DNA from: Pontederia crassipes
Lineage: Eukaryota > Streptophyta > Magnoliopsida > Commelinales > Pontederiaceae
Direction of reading: 5' to 3'
DNA length: 64,000 nt
Assembly (NCBI GenBank): GCA_030549335.1
Contig: CM060194.1
Location: forward strand, 12,092,171-12,156,170
This document shows, piece after piece, positions 21,249 to 34,100 of the stretch. Numbering within the stretch: position 1 is the stretch's first letter; every line of letters starts with the position of its first letter. The translations under genes were made by a program, and so were the position numbers. The notes below the pieces were generated by a model. That model worked only from the letters and a program-made list of their open reading frames with translations, was not told the DNA's origin and searched no databases.

Positions 21249-22874
21249 TGATGCATGCAAAATACAACATATTTTAGATTATTATTTTATTTAATTTTTC
21301 TGTAATTTGTTCGTGGCATGCATCATTTTTAGTCACTTTTAATCGCAATTCCAGATTTATCAATTTTAAATTATTAATTCTCTGAATATTTTAATTGTGG
21401 ATGGATTAACTAAATTTTGATATTTTTTTTGCAGAAAAAATCGAATATATGATTGGACGTATCGGCCGAGATTTAGATGGATTGTGACGTATCGGCCTAA
21501 ATTCCGAAGATTTATCTTTACGAGCCGATATCTCCAATTCAAATATATTTATCGCCCAAGAACTCCAACACCGATTCAAAAGAGGTGTTACGACCGATAA
21601 CTCAAATGAAATAATCCTTTTGGCCGAGATATGAAGGGGTAAAGATAAAATTGTTTGGGCGTAACGAGATTTAATTCTTTGTTTTGGCCGAGATTCAAAG
21701 GGGGTAAAGATAAGAAGGATTTATCTTTGGGCGTAATGATGAAAAGGATTTATCGTATTGGCCGAGTTTATCCCGTAAATTTAAATCCAGCCGTACGATG
21801 TTACGACCGTGATCAAATTGAAGGCCGTTCGCACCCTATAAATAGAAGAGAGAAACCGTCGTCCCAACTGGTGCTCTGAAGTTTAGGTTTTCTTCCACGG
21901 CGAGTCGTGAGTGTGCAGGCTCGACCAAGAGGAGAGAGGTGCGACGGCTAGAAGTTGATTGCGACCCTGATCAAGTTCGAACGGCTGTCCGACTGTCTGC
22001 CCGTGATCCGAAGCTTCGACTTTTATCTATTTGGGTGTAATTCTTCCAATTATTATTATTTTGTTATTATCTCTCCAGAATTTCTAGGATGAACTCCATA
22101 TTTCTATTTATTTCATTTTAGGAGATTTTTATTGAAGGAAAACTTTTTGGACCCTATATTATTTGTTTTAATCTTTTATGATCAATTAGTTAATTGTGCT
22201 TAGTGCTTTTGATTTAATTATTTGGATTTCTGAGTTGAGTAATTACTAGTTTGTGGACTATTTGATTTCATAATTCATTAATTAAATTAATTGATTTGAT
22301 GTGAAATTAATAATTGACATAAATTTGATAACTAGTGTGTGGAGAATCAAGTTTGTGTGGTCTGTTAATCTATACCAATTTGTGGAGTGATTAACAGTCT
22401 AGGATTTTTATATTAATGCATCTTAATTTTAATCTTATCTGACGAATACCAGTTTGTGGGACTTTAGATTTGATTAAATTTAAGATAGTTTGATTTACCG
22501 GATTAAATAGCAGAATTACCAATTTGTGGACTCTGTGATGTTAATCTTGTAAATTAATAACTTGGGAAAATTTCTAATCCATCTTTAAAGATTAAATTTA
22601 TCTTTTATGGTTCAAATATTTATCCTAATCTATTTTCATCCTAAGGCCTAACTTCAACACCATTATCTTATCTTTATCTTATTTTTTTATTTTATTTCAC
22701 AAAACCCTTTTTCCAAAATTCCATGTTTTTCCTCTCTTATTAATTTATAAATTCAGATATTGAATTAATAATATTCCTCGTGGGTTCGACACTCTTTACT
22801 CCTTTTTACTATATTACTTGAGCGACTAGTGCACTTGCTAGCGATTTTACTTTGCTACATCATTTTACGCATCA
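21249..22874 (+). repeat. LTR 3 of the Athila/Tat-like element
   Basis: This 1626-bp copy is almost the same as LTR 1 over its full length, including ccctataaatag at about 21835. It ends at ACGCATCA, followed by the target duplication AGGAG and the resumed MULE terminal repeat. Confidence 0.92.
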
Positions 22875-22925
22875 AGGAGGCGTTCCACGGATGGGCGCTA
22901 CACCCCCATTTAATCCACTAAAAAA

Positions 22926-25439
22926 TATAACTCCATTTTGTTAAGACTAATGTTCAAGATCTCGCTACATCTAAAGATTTTATGATTTTACGATTTTACA
23001 ATCTTATTATTCGTGATTGTTCTCGATTTTATTTTCAAAATCTTCGATCTTGATTTTGGTCACACGATTTTACAATCTTTATCCGATCTTATACGATCTC
23101 ATAGATTAATATAATCATTTAAATAATAATAAAAAATATATATTTATGACAATAATATTTTATTTATATGAAGTTTAATATATTTTTTATTTTAATATGT
23201 TTTAATAAAAAATATATTAAACTTCATATATATATATAATTTAGGAATAAAAAAATATGACTAAGTGAGATGTAATTTATGATTTAAATATAAAAAAATC
23301 AATCAAAAGAATATTTTTAATATATATATATATATTATTAATAAGATCTTACGATTCTCGATTCAATCTTACAATTTTCGATCTTGAAACCCCTTCGATT
23401 TTATGTAAAATTCCGATCTTAACTACTTGGTTAAGACCACTTACTGTAAAATTTTGTAATTCATATTTTTTTATTTGCCTAAGCACCACTATGCTTTCAT
23501 TTGAATAGTTTAGTCTTGTGGAATATTACTAGTATTTTTATGTTATTTAGTAAGAATACCAAAGTTTTGGATTGACTTGTACAGTTGTACGGCTAATTGT
23601 TTTTCCTGAATAATAAAAATAGTTTTAGTTTTTTTATGATCCTAATGATATTGATTTTTTTTTTCTAACAAAGCTTGATCTCAATGAATTCGATCTTAAC
23701 AAAATAGGCTAGGTGAGTTTTGCCATTCAGTATGGAGATAAAATAATTAATGAGGTGTATTCCTTGCTATATAATATTCTATCGACAATAAGGTCATTTT
23801 AGTTTTATTTTTGTGATGCTATTCTTTGCAAGTTAATGAAGTCTATATGATCTAATGGACCATTGAGTTACAAGATTTATCTACTAAGTTATATAAACAA
23901 ATATGATCAGAATATGAACAACAATATATTAAATAATTAAAATATTTAATGAACAGCATATTTCACATTGTATCAATTTAAAAATATTAATCATTTTTCC
24001 TAGTATTTATAATAGTTTTATTTTACTTTCAATTTAAAATTATTATATTAGTATTTATAATAATTTTATTTTACTTTCTAGTAAAGGCTGCTGATGCTGC
24101 TCTCTTCCACCACGCTTCAATGACTCAGAATTCGAGACCAGTCTATAATTATATAAATATATTGGTTTTGAAAAATATGAATAACAATATATTAGATACT
24201 TAAAATATTTAATAAAAAAGATTATTAACAGTATATCATTTTAAAAATATTAAAAAAAATTTGCTTCGTGTTGTAATAATTTTATTTTGCTGTCTACCAG
24301 TATCTAAAGTCTCTTTAATTTCTTTCTTCTCCCCATGATTTTATTCTATCTTATTTCTTTGTTAATATATTATTGTCTTTTCATTTACTCCTCTTCTCTT
24401 AATTGAAAATTTACCAATTTTCCATTTGTTTATGGGTTCTTTCTTTTCTGCGTTTCTATTTAATTTGTTGTTCTCCATATTTTATCTTTCCATACATTCA
24501 TAATTTACCTCTTTGAAGTGGTTTGTTTTCTTGGGGGTTTTTCTTTCAAAATGTTACATCTAAGAAAAATAGTTTTGTTCCCTTTTTGACACTTTTTTTA
24601 TTGGACAAGTTGTCACCCATTTAATTTTGGGATTGCTATTCGAAATTTCAACTAACAATTAAAGGCCATTGAATAAAAATACCACAGTCCATTTTATTTT
24701 ATAAAAAGTAGAAAATGTCTAGCTCCATATTCGAAACTCAAAATCGTCACATTGATCAGAGTTTATTCGTATCGTTCTCATTCAAGAATTAATTAAGAAC
24801 TATCTAGAGTAAAAAAATAAAATATGTTCAATAACTAAAAAATATAATAGTAATCTTTGTAGTTTGTTGTGTTACTTAAAATATTAAACTAAAAGTCATG
24901 TGATTTGGGAGGGGTTTAGGTGTTGTGAGTGGCCACTTCATCTTGAGGACATGGCCCTACCCTATTTAAGTCACACCAACAATAAAATATAAGGAAAACA
25001 CAGACTGATACTTTGAGAAGGGTTGCAAGTGGTCAAAGAGATTAGACCAAATTCAATGTTTGCAATTTGTGTTTGTATTAAATAAACGAAAAACAGTTCA
25101 AATAATTGGGAGTTCATGATCACATTACTTTGATGAGACTCTAGAAAATCTTAGCAATTCTTAAGAGTATCCGGAGAGTGAGGAGCGAAAACATCAATGC
25201 ACACATTATATTACCCTAGATAAATATGAATAAGTATAAATGTAGTTCATATAAAATGGTGATAAGTTTTCTGTTACAAACAATTCTAGTAATTAAGTAT
25301 TGAGTTTCAAATTTATTATAGAAAATTTTAAAACCTTTTATTTATTCAACGATAAATAATAATGACTTTGAAAAAGATTCACCTATTTATTATAGTTAAC
25401 TAATTAACTATGGTACATCTGACGACCCTTGTGTTTATG
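22926..25439. other. AT-rich intergenic DNA
   Basis: No gene is recognised. There is a dispersed run of cgattttacgatcttac-like words at 22980-23100 and 23340-23420, a palindrome described separately, a local duplication of tagtatttataatagtttta near 24000-24060, and (TA)n tracts. A promoter-like ccctatttaag occurs at about 24960 but no reading frame follows it. Confidence 0.6.
23165..23230. repeat. Perfect 27-bp inverted repeat (hairpin)
   Basis: The arm beginning tatatgaagtttaatatatt (23165-23191) is followed by a 12-base loop and its exact reverse complement (23204-23230). It may be the core of a small MITE or a recent palindromic duplication. No target duplication was found. Confidence 0.85.
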
Positions 25440-25881
25440 GCCTTTTTTTTCCCTTTTCCTTGTCTTTTCCATCAATGATCGCGCGATTAATTGCCACCGT
25501 CCATTTTCCTTCAACGGCCTAGATCATAGTCCCCTCCTTCATTTGTGAGCAGCTAGGGTTGTGCTCTGGCACCGCTCGTGAGTAGCCGGGTTCCTTGAAT
25601 GCTCCCTCTCCGATGTTGCTCTCATCCTCCGGTAACACTCGTTCATTTGCTCGTGTGTTTGCTCCCACTTCGGTTGATTCTTGTTCTCACATGGTGAGAT
25701 GATTTTCTTCCATAAATCCTAGTTTTTTTCTCTTTTCAACTCTGGTGTCACTCACATTCTATCGGTGTCTGCACAGATTCTTCTACTTTTGTTGCGCAAA
25801 CTCCTTCATTTGCGAGCAGTCGGTTGTTCCTCTCTGTTGCCACTCACGAGCAGTCCCCTGCTTCCTCACCAGTGTTGCGCT
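25440..25881. repeat. GC-richer leader-like sequence with tandem duplication
   Basis: Pyrimidine-rich DNA with repeated cctccttcatttgtgagcag and cactcgttcatttgctcg words. The stretch from about 25600 to 25790 recurs at 35641-35830, on the other side of the copia insertion, so a duplicated copy was split by that element. The composition resembles a MULE terminal repeat or a promoter/5' leader. A FAR1 coding fossil follows downstream at 36131, which favours an old MULE. Confidence 0.55.
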
Positions 25882-27279
25882 TGTAAGCTTATAAGGCACC
25901 AAGGGGCAGAGTGAATTGGTGTTAAATCGAAAATATTAATTTTATAAAATCATCGTGGAAGCTTAAAATCTATTTATTAATATTTAAATCAATATAAAAG
26001 CGATCATCTCACATGCATAATAAGGTAGGAAGGAGTGGGAGAGAGAAAGGCAAACACAAGGTGCATGATGGTTTGTTGACGAGGTTCGGCTACATTTGAC
26101 CTACGTTCCCATTCTGACTTCTCGAGATCATCGAAAATTTCACTAAGCACCCTTTCTTCATTCCAAATGAGGCAAGGAAGAAACCATCTACAACACACCA
26201 CATTTTCTCCGCTTCGAGAGATAAGACACACCTCTTGTCCTAGGAAGTTTATTTTTTCTTTAGCCCGAGAGGTAAGATAAAATCTTTTTTACACAATAGC
26301 TCACGCTCAAATCTCTAAGCAAATATTTCTTTCTTTTACAATATAAAATTCACAAGAAAAGAAGAGAGAAAGAAATAAAATATTTGCAACTTGGAGCTCA
26401 AATGGACTTCTCAAATATTCTTATCACTTTTCCTTAAAAGTCTTAATCATTCCTGCACCTTAGGGTACTCTTTTATAACCTTCTTAACTCCATTTAGTTG
26501 TTTCCTAATTTTGTGACCAAAATATGATTGTTATAATGCATTCTGCACACTGACCGATCGATCGGTACCTCAACCAGCATAGTCTCAACATTCTGTTTGT
26601 TCAAACTAGGCATTTTCTACACTGACCGATCAATTGGTGTGCCTAACCGATCGACCGGTATTCTAGCCATTAGGTCGACCGTCCTGCACTATTTTAAGCA
26701 TAATTCTTTGCACAGTTATTCAAATAAAATAATTTTTTTATTTTATGGAAAACTAACATAATTCTCTACAACTTTTATATTCATCATTCATCCAAAATCT
26801 AATGAGATCATAGTCAAATATTAATTTAAAGTTCAATATACAAAATTATCCATTTCAAATAAAACATTTTAGACTTTTACTCTTTCATTCATAACTTTTC
26901 ATACCAATATCCAAATAAGATACTCAACATTTGATTCAAATCTCATGATAGAATACTCAACTATCAAGTGTGAGTTTAGCACATAAAATAAACTTCAAAT
27001 TTAACTTTTTGAGCTTTATTTAAATATAACTTTTTATGTGGTTGTCCAAATGATGTGATTCTTAATTCTCTACAAAGATAAGAGAATTATCTATAATTTT
27101 TATATTTAAACATTAATGTAAATCTCGTGGGAACATAAACAATATTAATTGAAAGTTTAATGCATGAAGTAACTTATTTCTATTTAAAACTTTTTCGGCG
27201 TTTTAAATATAACTCTAATCTTTCGAGATTTGTATCATCAAAATATAATTCTATAGAGCATAAAAACTTTACTTCAACA
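25882..27279 (-). repeat. 3' LTR of the minus-strand copia
   Basis: Matches 34101-35640 in the same orientation: shared words gaattggtgttaaatcgaaa, ataataaggtaggaaggag and catccaaaatctaatg. It carries a short array of gaccgatcgatcggt palindromes near 26550-26690. Confidence 0.85.
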
Positions 27280-27614
27280 ATCTCTCCCTTTTTATGAAGA
27301 CAAATCGAGAAATATTAAAAGTATATAATTTGGGAAGGAAAAGATTAAAATCAATTTTACTCCCCGTAAAACTAAGTTTTCTTTCAATAATAGATATGCA
27401 CATAAGTCTTAATTGTAAGGTACTTTTCATATAGATTTATATTCATGAAGCCTACATAATAAATCAGTGGTTATATATATTTTTCCTATATAAATTTCTC
27501 TTATGTTCTTATCATATTTCTCCCCTTTTTGTCTTATCAAAAAATAATTTGCAAATGAAGCATATAAGAAACAATATGAGATACAATAGGTAACTCCTCC
27601 TTAATCATGTCATC

Positions 27615-30312
27615 TGATAAGTGATATGAGGGGTGTAGTGATAACTTGCTGATTTTGGGGTCAAATTTCATATTTTTTTAATTTTTGATTTAACTCCCTA
27701 ATTCACTTTTAACTGTAAGTATACAGGTCAATCATAGTCTACCCAAATGTCGTATCCACAGTTATTTGAAGCCTAAGACTCTCTAAACAATTTAGATTAG
27801 CCTTAACTAAAGTTAAAAATCTAAGAATTTGAAAGAAAGTTAAAACTGATATCTAAAAAGGACTAAAATGATAATTGTTTTGAGATTTTTGAAAAGTTAT
27901 CTAAATTGAATTATAAATGCTAAACTAGAGGCTCAAAGATCAATGAGGAAGGTTCTCTTAGGAGTTGGGGTTCATCTAATTTAATTATGGATGGAATGGA
28001 CAAGTTATCATTAAATGTCAATTTTAACTCAACTTGAAATAATCTTTTTTCACAACTTAATTAATCCAGAACTAATTATTGTATTCTCATATGATTGATT
28101 AGCTAAGTTGAATTAGAAAAGGTCTTGACTGAAATCAAGTCAACATTAAGCTCAAAATCAAGTTCCTTGCTGAATTTTAGTAATGTAATGAAATATGAAA
28201 TGATAACTTTCAATTGCATTTTGAAAATGAGGGAAATGCTTCAATCAACTAAACAGGGATGAAATCAATCTAATATTAGTGCAAATGCTCCTTGGTTTAT
28301 CTCTAAACTACAAGAGGATTTTAAATCAGCCTCTCAGCTGCAAATTCAAATGAAATCCACATTTTCACTAAAGAGTTGGATAAAATCAGCACATAATTAT
28401 ATATGTGAAGTCAGCACATGCAATTGCTTCTTGGTCCATCTCTGAACAGCAAGAAAACCTTAAATGAAATCAGGGGCTTAACAATAACAAGGCAAATTCC
28501 ACATATTTCAGGAAATCAGCACCAGAAAATTCAGAAATCAGCACCTAGCAAACATTGGAATTCAGCACATGTCACTCATTGGAATTCAGACTTGCCATTG
28601 CTCAGTGATTTAATAAGATCAAGGGCTTACAATAGCAAATCAGAATCCAAAAATTTAGGAAATCAGTTTTTTCAATTCAGAAATCAACAAGTGAAATGTT
28701 TGCAATAATTTAGGAATTAAAACCTTGAAAACACCATTGACTCTTGATTCATTTCTAAACAAGAATGAAACCATAGGAAACCTCTCAGTTATAATTCAAT
28801 CAGGGTTCCACAATGATGAAAACAGATTTGGATAATTCAGAAATCAGAAATCAGAAAAATCAGAATCAGAAATCAGGAAATCAGATTCCTATTTGAAATT
28901 GAATCTAGAAACTTGGCATTGGTTCTTAGATCATTTCTGAACAAAGATTAGATCAAATGACAACCTCTTAGTTGTGAATACAGATAGGATCTACAATGAC
29001 AAGAATCAGGTTCATATCAACACAGATTTCAGCAAACAGAATTGATATCAATTCAGGAAATCAGGCTTGTCTATATCCATCCACAATTAATCTAGACTAC
29101 TATCCTATCCTAGGAGACATAAGATTTAGCTCCTCAAAATTACAAAGCTAGATACACAATGGAATGAAGAATAAAAGCAATCCATCCTGGAATGAGGGCT
29201 ATTGGTAGCAATCAGCAACACTTTAGCTCAAGAACAGCTCCAATCTGCAATGGTCGGCCTCGCTCTTCATTTCAGGGTTTCTTCAGCTTCTATATGACTC
29301 TTGTCCACCTTTGGATGTAGATTAGAATATTCCCTTCCTTTGATTCAAGCCACATGTCCAATGGTCCTCAAATTCCAGCAGAAATCAGCAGCTTTTGGAC
29401 AGCAAATCAGTGGTCCCCCCCACCTTTTTCAGCTGAAATCAGATTTATATTCCCTGCTACAAGGGCCAAAACAGCAAGCATCAAAGTCCTTGAATGGGAA
29501 ATAAACAAATAAGGATGATGACAGCTACTAGGATCAGCTCAAACATCAAATAGGATTTAGTGTTGTGTATAAATGAAAACCAAAATCAAAACAAATGATT
29601 TTTGAAATCCGGAAATGATAACTTTGCACTAATCATGAAAATTATCCAAATAAAAGTGGTTCAAAGCATTAAAGGCATCAAAGGGATTAGTGTGGCAAGT
29701 GAATGAGGTCAGAAATCAAATGTAGATAAGATTTCATAGTGTTGATAACTTAATGACCAGGAATGATAACTTTTAGCCACTAAAATAATAACTTGTCATA
29801 ACTTTGGTTGTGGTTATCCAAATAAGATCAAATTTGAACAGCAATGAATTAAGACAGTAAGTTAATGATTGCTTAATGTCTTTGTACAGATTTGATAGTT
29901 TTGCATATCGAAATAACAATTTTGCCCTTAAATGATAACTTGACATTGAAAAATGATAACTTGTGAAATGGATTGATAATTTTGCACAAGTTGAAATATG
30001 ATCATCCAAATATGATTCATTCATGATGGCAGTGGATTTAGGGCAAGAAAATCACTCGAAATCAACTCAAATAAAAAATGATAACTTGCACATTGAAATG
30101 GTAACTTTGCATAGAATTGACATATTTATGGATTTTGGCAATTCAAAGCCTCTATGCATATGAAATCAAGTATAAAATGAGAAAGATCAACTAGTTATCA
30201 CAATCCTTGCATTCTAAACATAATTGGCCAAAAGTTATGCAAAATAGGGGCTCGATATGGGTGAAATGCATTTAAAATGGAATAAAAACCTATAATGATC
30301 AGCTAGTGATCA
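27615..30312 (-). mobile_element. Solo LTR, Athila/Tat-like, nested in the copia interior (fossil)
   Basis: This 2698-bp block starts TG and ends CA, with a perfect 5-bp duplication TCATC at 27610-27614 and 30313-30317. Near its low-coordinate end the reverse complement reads gtggatacgacatttggg and gacctgtatacttac, the U5-type signature seen in Athila/Tat LTRs, so the LTR lies on the minus strand. The body is full of gataacttg and aaatcag words. No internal coding region is present, so it is interpreted as the product of LTR-LTR recombination. Confidence 0.75.
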
Positions 30313-30317
30313 TCATC

Positions 30318-32850
30318 TTTCTAAATTTTTCATTCTCTCCCTCTTTTCATATAAGATACAATATATAAAGTATTATAAGGGAGATGAAAATAATTTTTAT
30401 TCTTTTATCACATCTATAAGAATGGTTTCATGTATAATATATGCGATAGGCAAAAATAACTCCCCCTAAGATCATGACTAATTTATTATAGCAAAGAATG
30501 AAATCAAATCAATAACAGGTCTCAAAAAATTATATAAGAAATCAAAATATTGCATAAAACTTTGAGACAATAATAATATGTCAAATTTAACTTGAATAAT
30601 ATCAAATAACCATGGATTTGATAATAGGGGTAACAAATCATATTTAAAGTGAATGGAGAAAATGATATTTTGAACTTTTTCACAAGCTCCTCCTATCATT
30701 ATCTTCAATTTTCATCCTCTTTCTATCTTTCTTTAGTTCTTTATATGTTTCTCATTTCTTTCAAAGAATCAATAATACTATAATATTGTAAATGAGAAGT
30801 CAAAGTTTGATTTTAATAACATGAAGAAATTTAAGCCTAAAGCATAAGGGTCATGCCAAGATATGACAAAATAGTTTTGTAAATCATGAGAATGTAAATT
30901 CATGCACATGTAAGTCAAATAATTAATATATTTCATAATATGACATAAACATCTCAAATGTAAATACATATATAAGTTTTCATTTGTGCAAAAGATGTAT
31001 CATTTAAGTATCATTCCAAACTTTATGATAAAATATCATACGATATAGAAATATTCAAATGATAACAAGTTATGGCCATATAAATTTATTCACATTAAAC
31101 ATATAGCATAATAGTCCATATGCCAAGATAAACAAGCATCATAAATAGTATAGGCATTTCCAAAATTTAACATATTAAAATATGTCAAAAGTTGACTTTT
31201 CAACAATAATAAATTTATGCACAAATTATGATAACTAGTAGACAAGTATATCCAATTTTCTATTTCTATGTTCAAAATAATACTTTTACCATAAGTGTTT
31301 GCACTCTTCAAATCCATTTTTTTTTCTTTCTTTGTCACAAGATAATAATCCAAGTTGGTGACAAGAAATGAAATTAAAAATGTATTCAAAGTTTAGTCTT
31401 TTACATGTTCCCTCTTTTTTAAAATGATAATAGCTATTTCAAATTATGGATAAGGTAATAACTTTCATTACATGCCATGATAATTTGAAATGTGAAAGAA
31501 TAAGACATGTCAAAATATTTCATAAAGATGAGCATAGAAATCAATTTTGATAGAAGATGTATATAGCAAGTTGAAAATGATTTCTTTAGTAGCATGCTTC
31601 ATTTCAACCATTTGCATATGCATAGAGCTTGTCAATTAAATGTCATGCAATAATTTTCAAGTGGCATACTAATATGAACAATCATCTTTTTCCAAATTAA
31701 TTTGTCAAAAATCATAATATGCATATATACTCAAATGATATAGTGTAACAAAACAAAATTCATAATAAGTTCATGCACTAAAGCTCATAACACAAGAGTC
31801 ATATAAATATTATGCCAAATATATAAATGTGAAATCTTCTTTATAGATATACAAGAATTATTCAAGATTAGAAGATTTAGCATTCATATTTTCATGTGTA
31901 TTTTTTTATCAAAGAATAGTCGTGATAATAAACATGACAAGGGTAAAAGAATAGATATACAATTCTCTTTCTTTGACATGTGAACAACATCGATTTTGCA
32001 AGTATATTATCACAAGTCAATAAAAGATATTATGTATTAATTTTAAAATTTTCATAAGTTTGTATTTCTAAATATTCAAAAAATCAATTCTTAATTCAAA
32101 ATATTAAAACATCAAGTGTCATCAACAAAAAGTATGTGATAATCAAACTTCAGTCAAATATAGTCATTTATAATTTTTTTCACTCATAAAATATGATTCT
32201 TTTATACTTCAAAATCATAGGTATCATATAACTATATTGAATCACAAATATCAATATGCAAAATAGTACATAAGATTCATACAAATCAATTATACATGAT
32301 TAATGTCAAAATCAATATATTTTTAGTATGAAGAATCATGCATGCAAACTTTAGTATTGATATGAGTATCCTTATTTTTCATAAATATGATTTTCATATT
32401 GAATTAGTAAGATAGTCCAAAAATATCAATTTAGCAATGATCATACATAATTCAATAGTCATGTTCTCATTAAGCATATTTAATCAAAATAAATAATATA
32501 GACATTTTCAAGATTATATAAGCAAGATAATCTTAGTATGCACGAAGATCATAATCTTCTATCTTTATGCACATATTATGATAACAAATAGACAAATTTA
32601 AGACATAAATATGCATAACATCAAAATGAGTTAATTTTTATTTTCATATATCAAAATACTTTTACCGCAAACTTTTATGTTTCCATCTCATTTCAACTTC
32701 ATTTTTTTCATGTGACACAACAAAAAAGTGTGTGCCTTCACTTTACTTGAATCATTCTTCTCATCCCTTGTGAAGCACACCTATAAACAAAAATTATTTG
32801 TATTTTAGTACCCAAACTTGTTTGGGTCCAACATGATTAATTTTGATTCC
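30318..32850. other. AT-rich interior of the copia derivative
   Basis: Strongly AT-rich sequence with scattered short open frames on the minus strand, none resembling protease, integrase, reverse transcriptase or RNase H. At about 32800-32850 the minus strand reads VPKGIKINHVGPKQVW, matching the conserved spacer after the gag zinc knuckle of SIRE elements, so gag ends here. Confidence 0.6.
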
Positions 32851-33680
32851 TTTAGGAACTCACATCAATTTCATGCTCATATTAATAGATTTTCTAATTT
32901 GACATTCAAATGAATAATGACAATGAGCATTACAATAATGACAAATAGTAGGTGATCTAATAGAGTGATTTCCAAACTTTAAAGTATCATTATATGAGAC
33001 ATGAAAAATTTTTGTGTCAAGAGAATTTTCATAAGAGGGTTTATTTTTCAAATGATAATCATGAGAATGCTTAGGTTTCAAAGAATAAGAATATTTCAAA
33101 TAATATCCATTTGTGTTTCTAAAATTTTTGTTTAAATAATTTTTCTTTTGTGGTGCATGAGAAATATTCTTTATAGGGGTTTTGACACCATGAATAGATT
33201 TTTTAACATTTTTAATGTTTTTCCAACAACTAGTAATTTTTTTCATCTAAGGATTTTTTTAAATAAATATTTTCCTTTTATAACTCATCATGCAATACAA
33301 TTAATTTTGAATTCTCAACTTTTAAATATTCATAAGATGCACAGAAGAATGAAAGAGAATCATTTTTCCTTTTTAGTATCTATTTGAATTAAGCATGCAT
33401 CATTTTCCTTTTTTAGAAATCATAGTTATCTTTCATGATATGAAAATAATTTATTAAAGTTTCATTTTTCTTTTTCAGAGAAAGTTGCTTTTGAATAAGA
33501 GAAACAAATTCTTTGTGAACATAAAAAATGATATCAACATCATCATCACTACCACTACAAGAATAAGATGAAGTTGAGGTTACCTCATCATCCTCACTTT
33601 TTGTCATTAAGCATAACACTTCATCATTGCATGTCGTGGATGTAGAACTATGGTTTTCTTCATTGTTCACATTCAATGTG
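32850..33680 (-). mobile_element. gag remnant of the minus-strand copia (fossil)
   Basis: Two minus-strand open stretches (33676-33413 and 33246-32860) carry an acidic, serine-rich segment (TSSYSCSGSDDD) followed by a CCHC zinc knuckle (CHYCNAHCHYSFEC, about 32940-32895). This is the order seen in the C-terminal half of SIRE-type gag proteins. Upstream material toward 34090 is gag-like but broken. Confidence 0.7.
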
Positions 33681-34100
33681 CTATTTTGTCAAAGTCACTT
33701 CCTTCATAACTATTTAACAAAACTTGCTAAATCTCATGAGAAGTGAAGCATTTAGAAATAAGATTCATGCCATAAGAATCTAAAGAGGAATAGAAAATAT
33801 TTTTGGCGTTGTAGTCAAATTTTTCAATCGTCATTTGGAAATCATCATATTCAAAGAAAGAAATATTGAAATACCATTTAAAATCTTCTTTGGCTTTTCA
33901 AAATCATTTTCTATAACTTCTCACATATCAAAATCAATCGAACATAAATATGCCTTCATTCTAAATTTTCAAGAAGCAAAAGAATAGTCTTGAAAACTCG
34001 GTGGATGAAAATGGAAGATCCTTCTCCAAAAAATGGTGTTATGCTCTAAAAGATGGTTAAATCTTAAAAAAAACAAGAGCAACCTTGCTCTGATACCAAT

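Larger units (their letters stand above)
12421..22874 (+). mobile_element. Non-autonomous Athila/Tat-like Ty3/gypsy element with three LTRs (fossil)
   Basis: The element begins TGATGCATGC and ends ACGCATCA. It is flanked by a perfect 5-bp target duplication AGGAG (12416-12420 and 22875-22879). It contains three related LTRs (12421-14035, 19659-21177 and 21249-22874). A primer-binding site directly follows the first LTR (tttttggcgccattgccg at about 14038, matching the 3' end of tRNA-Asp as in Athila/Tat elements). A purine-rich tract, cttgggggagttt, precedes the second and third LTRs. The 5.6-kb interior shows no gag, protease, reverse transcriptase or integrase, so it is a LARD-like derivative mobilised in trans. 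The outer two LTRs differ only slightly by eye, so the insertion looks like the youngest event in this part of the window. Confidence 0.9.
4324..22916 (-). mobile_element. FAR1-type Mutator-like DNA transposon (MULE), split by a nested LTR element
   Basis: Long inverted repeats bound this element. The left end begins ggattaaatggggtgtagcg at 4324, and the right end is its reverse complement ending at 22916. Just inside the right end the TIR is interrupted by a complete LTR element (12421-22874). With that insertion removed, the MULE is about 8.1 kb. The flanks attaaagaa (4315-4323) and actaaaaaa (22917-22925) agree at 7 of 9 positions, consistent with a decayed 9-bp MULE target duplication. 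Inside are a FAR1-class transposase pseudogene (minus strand), a GRF zinc-finger-like gene (plus strand), minisatellites and a CACTA element. The unassigned part at about 8280-9060 contains a partial internal duplication and the 3' end of the transposase transcript. The part at about 11400-11820 looks like its 5' leader. Confidence 0.85.
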
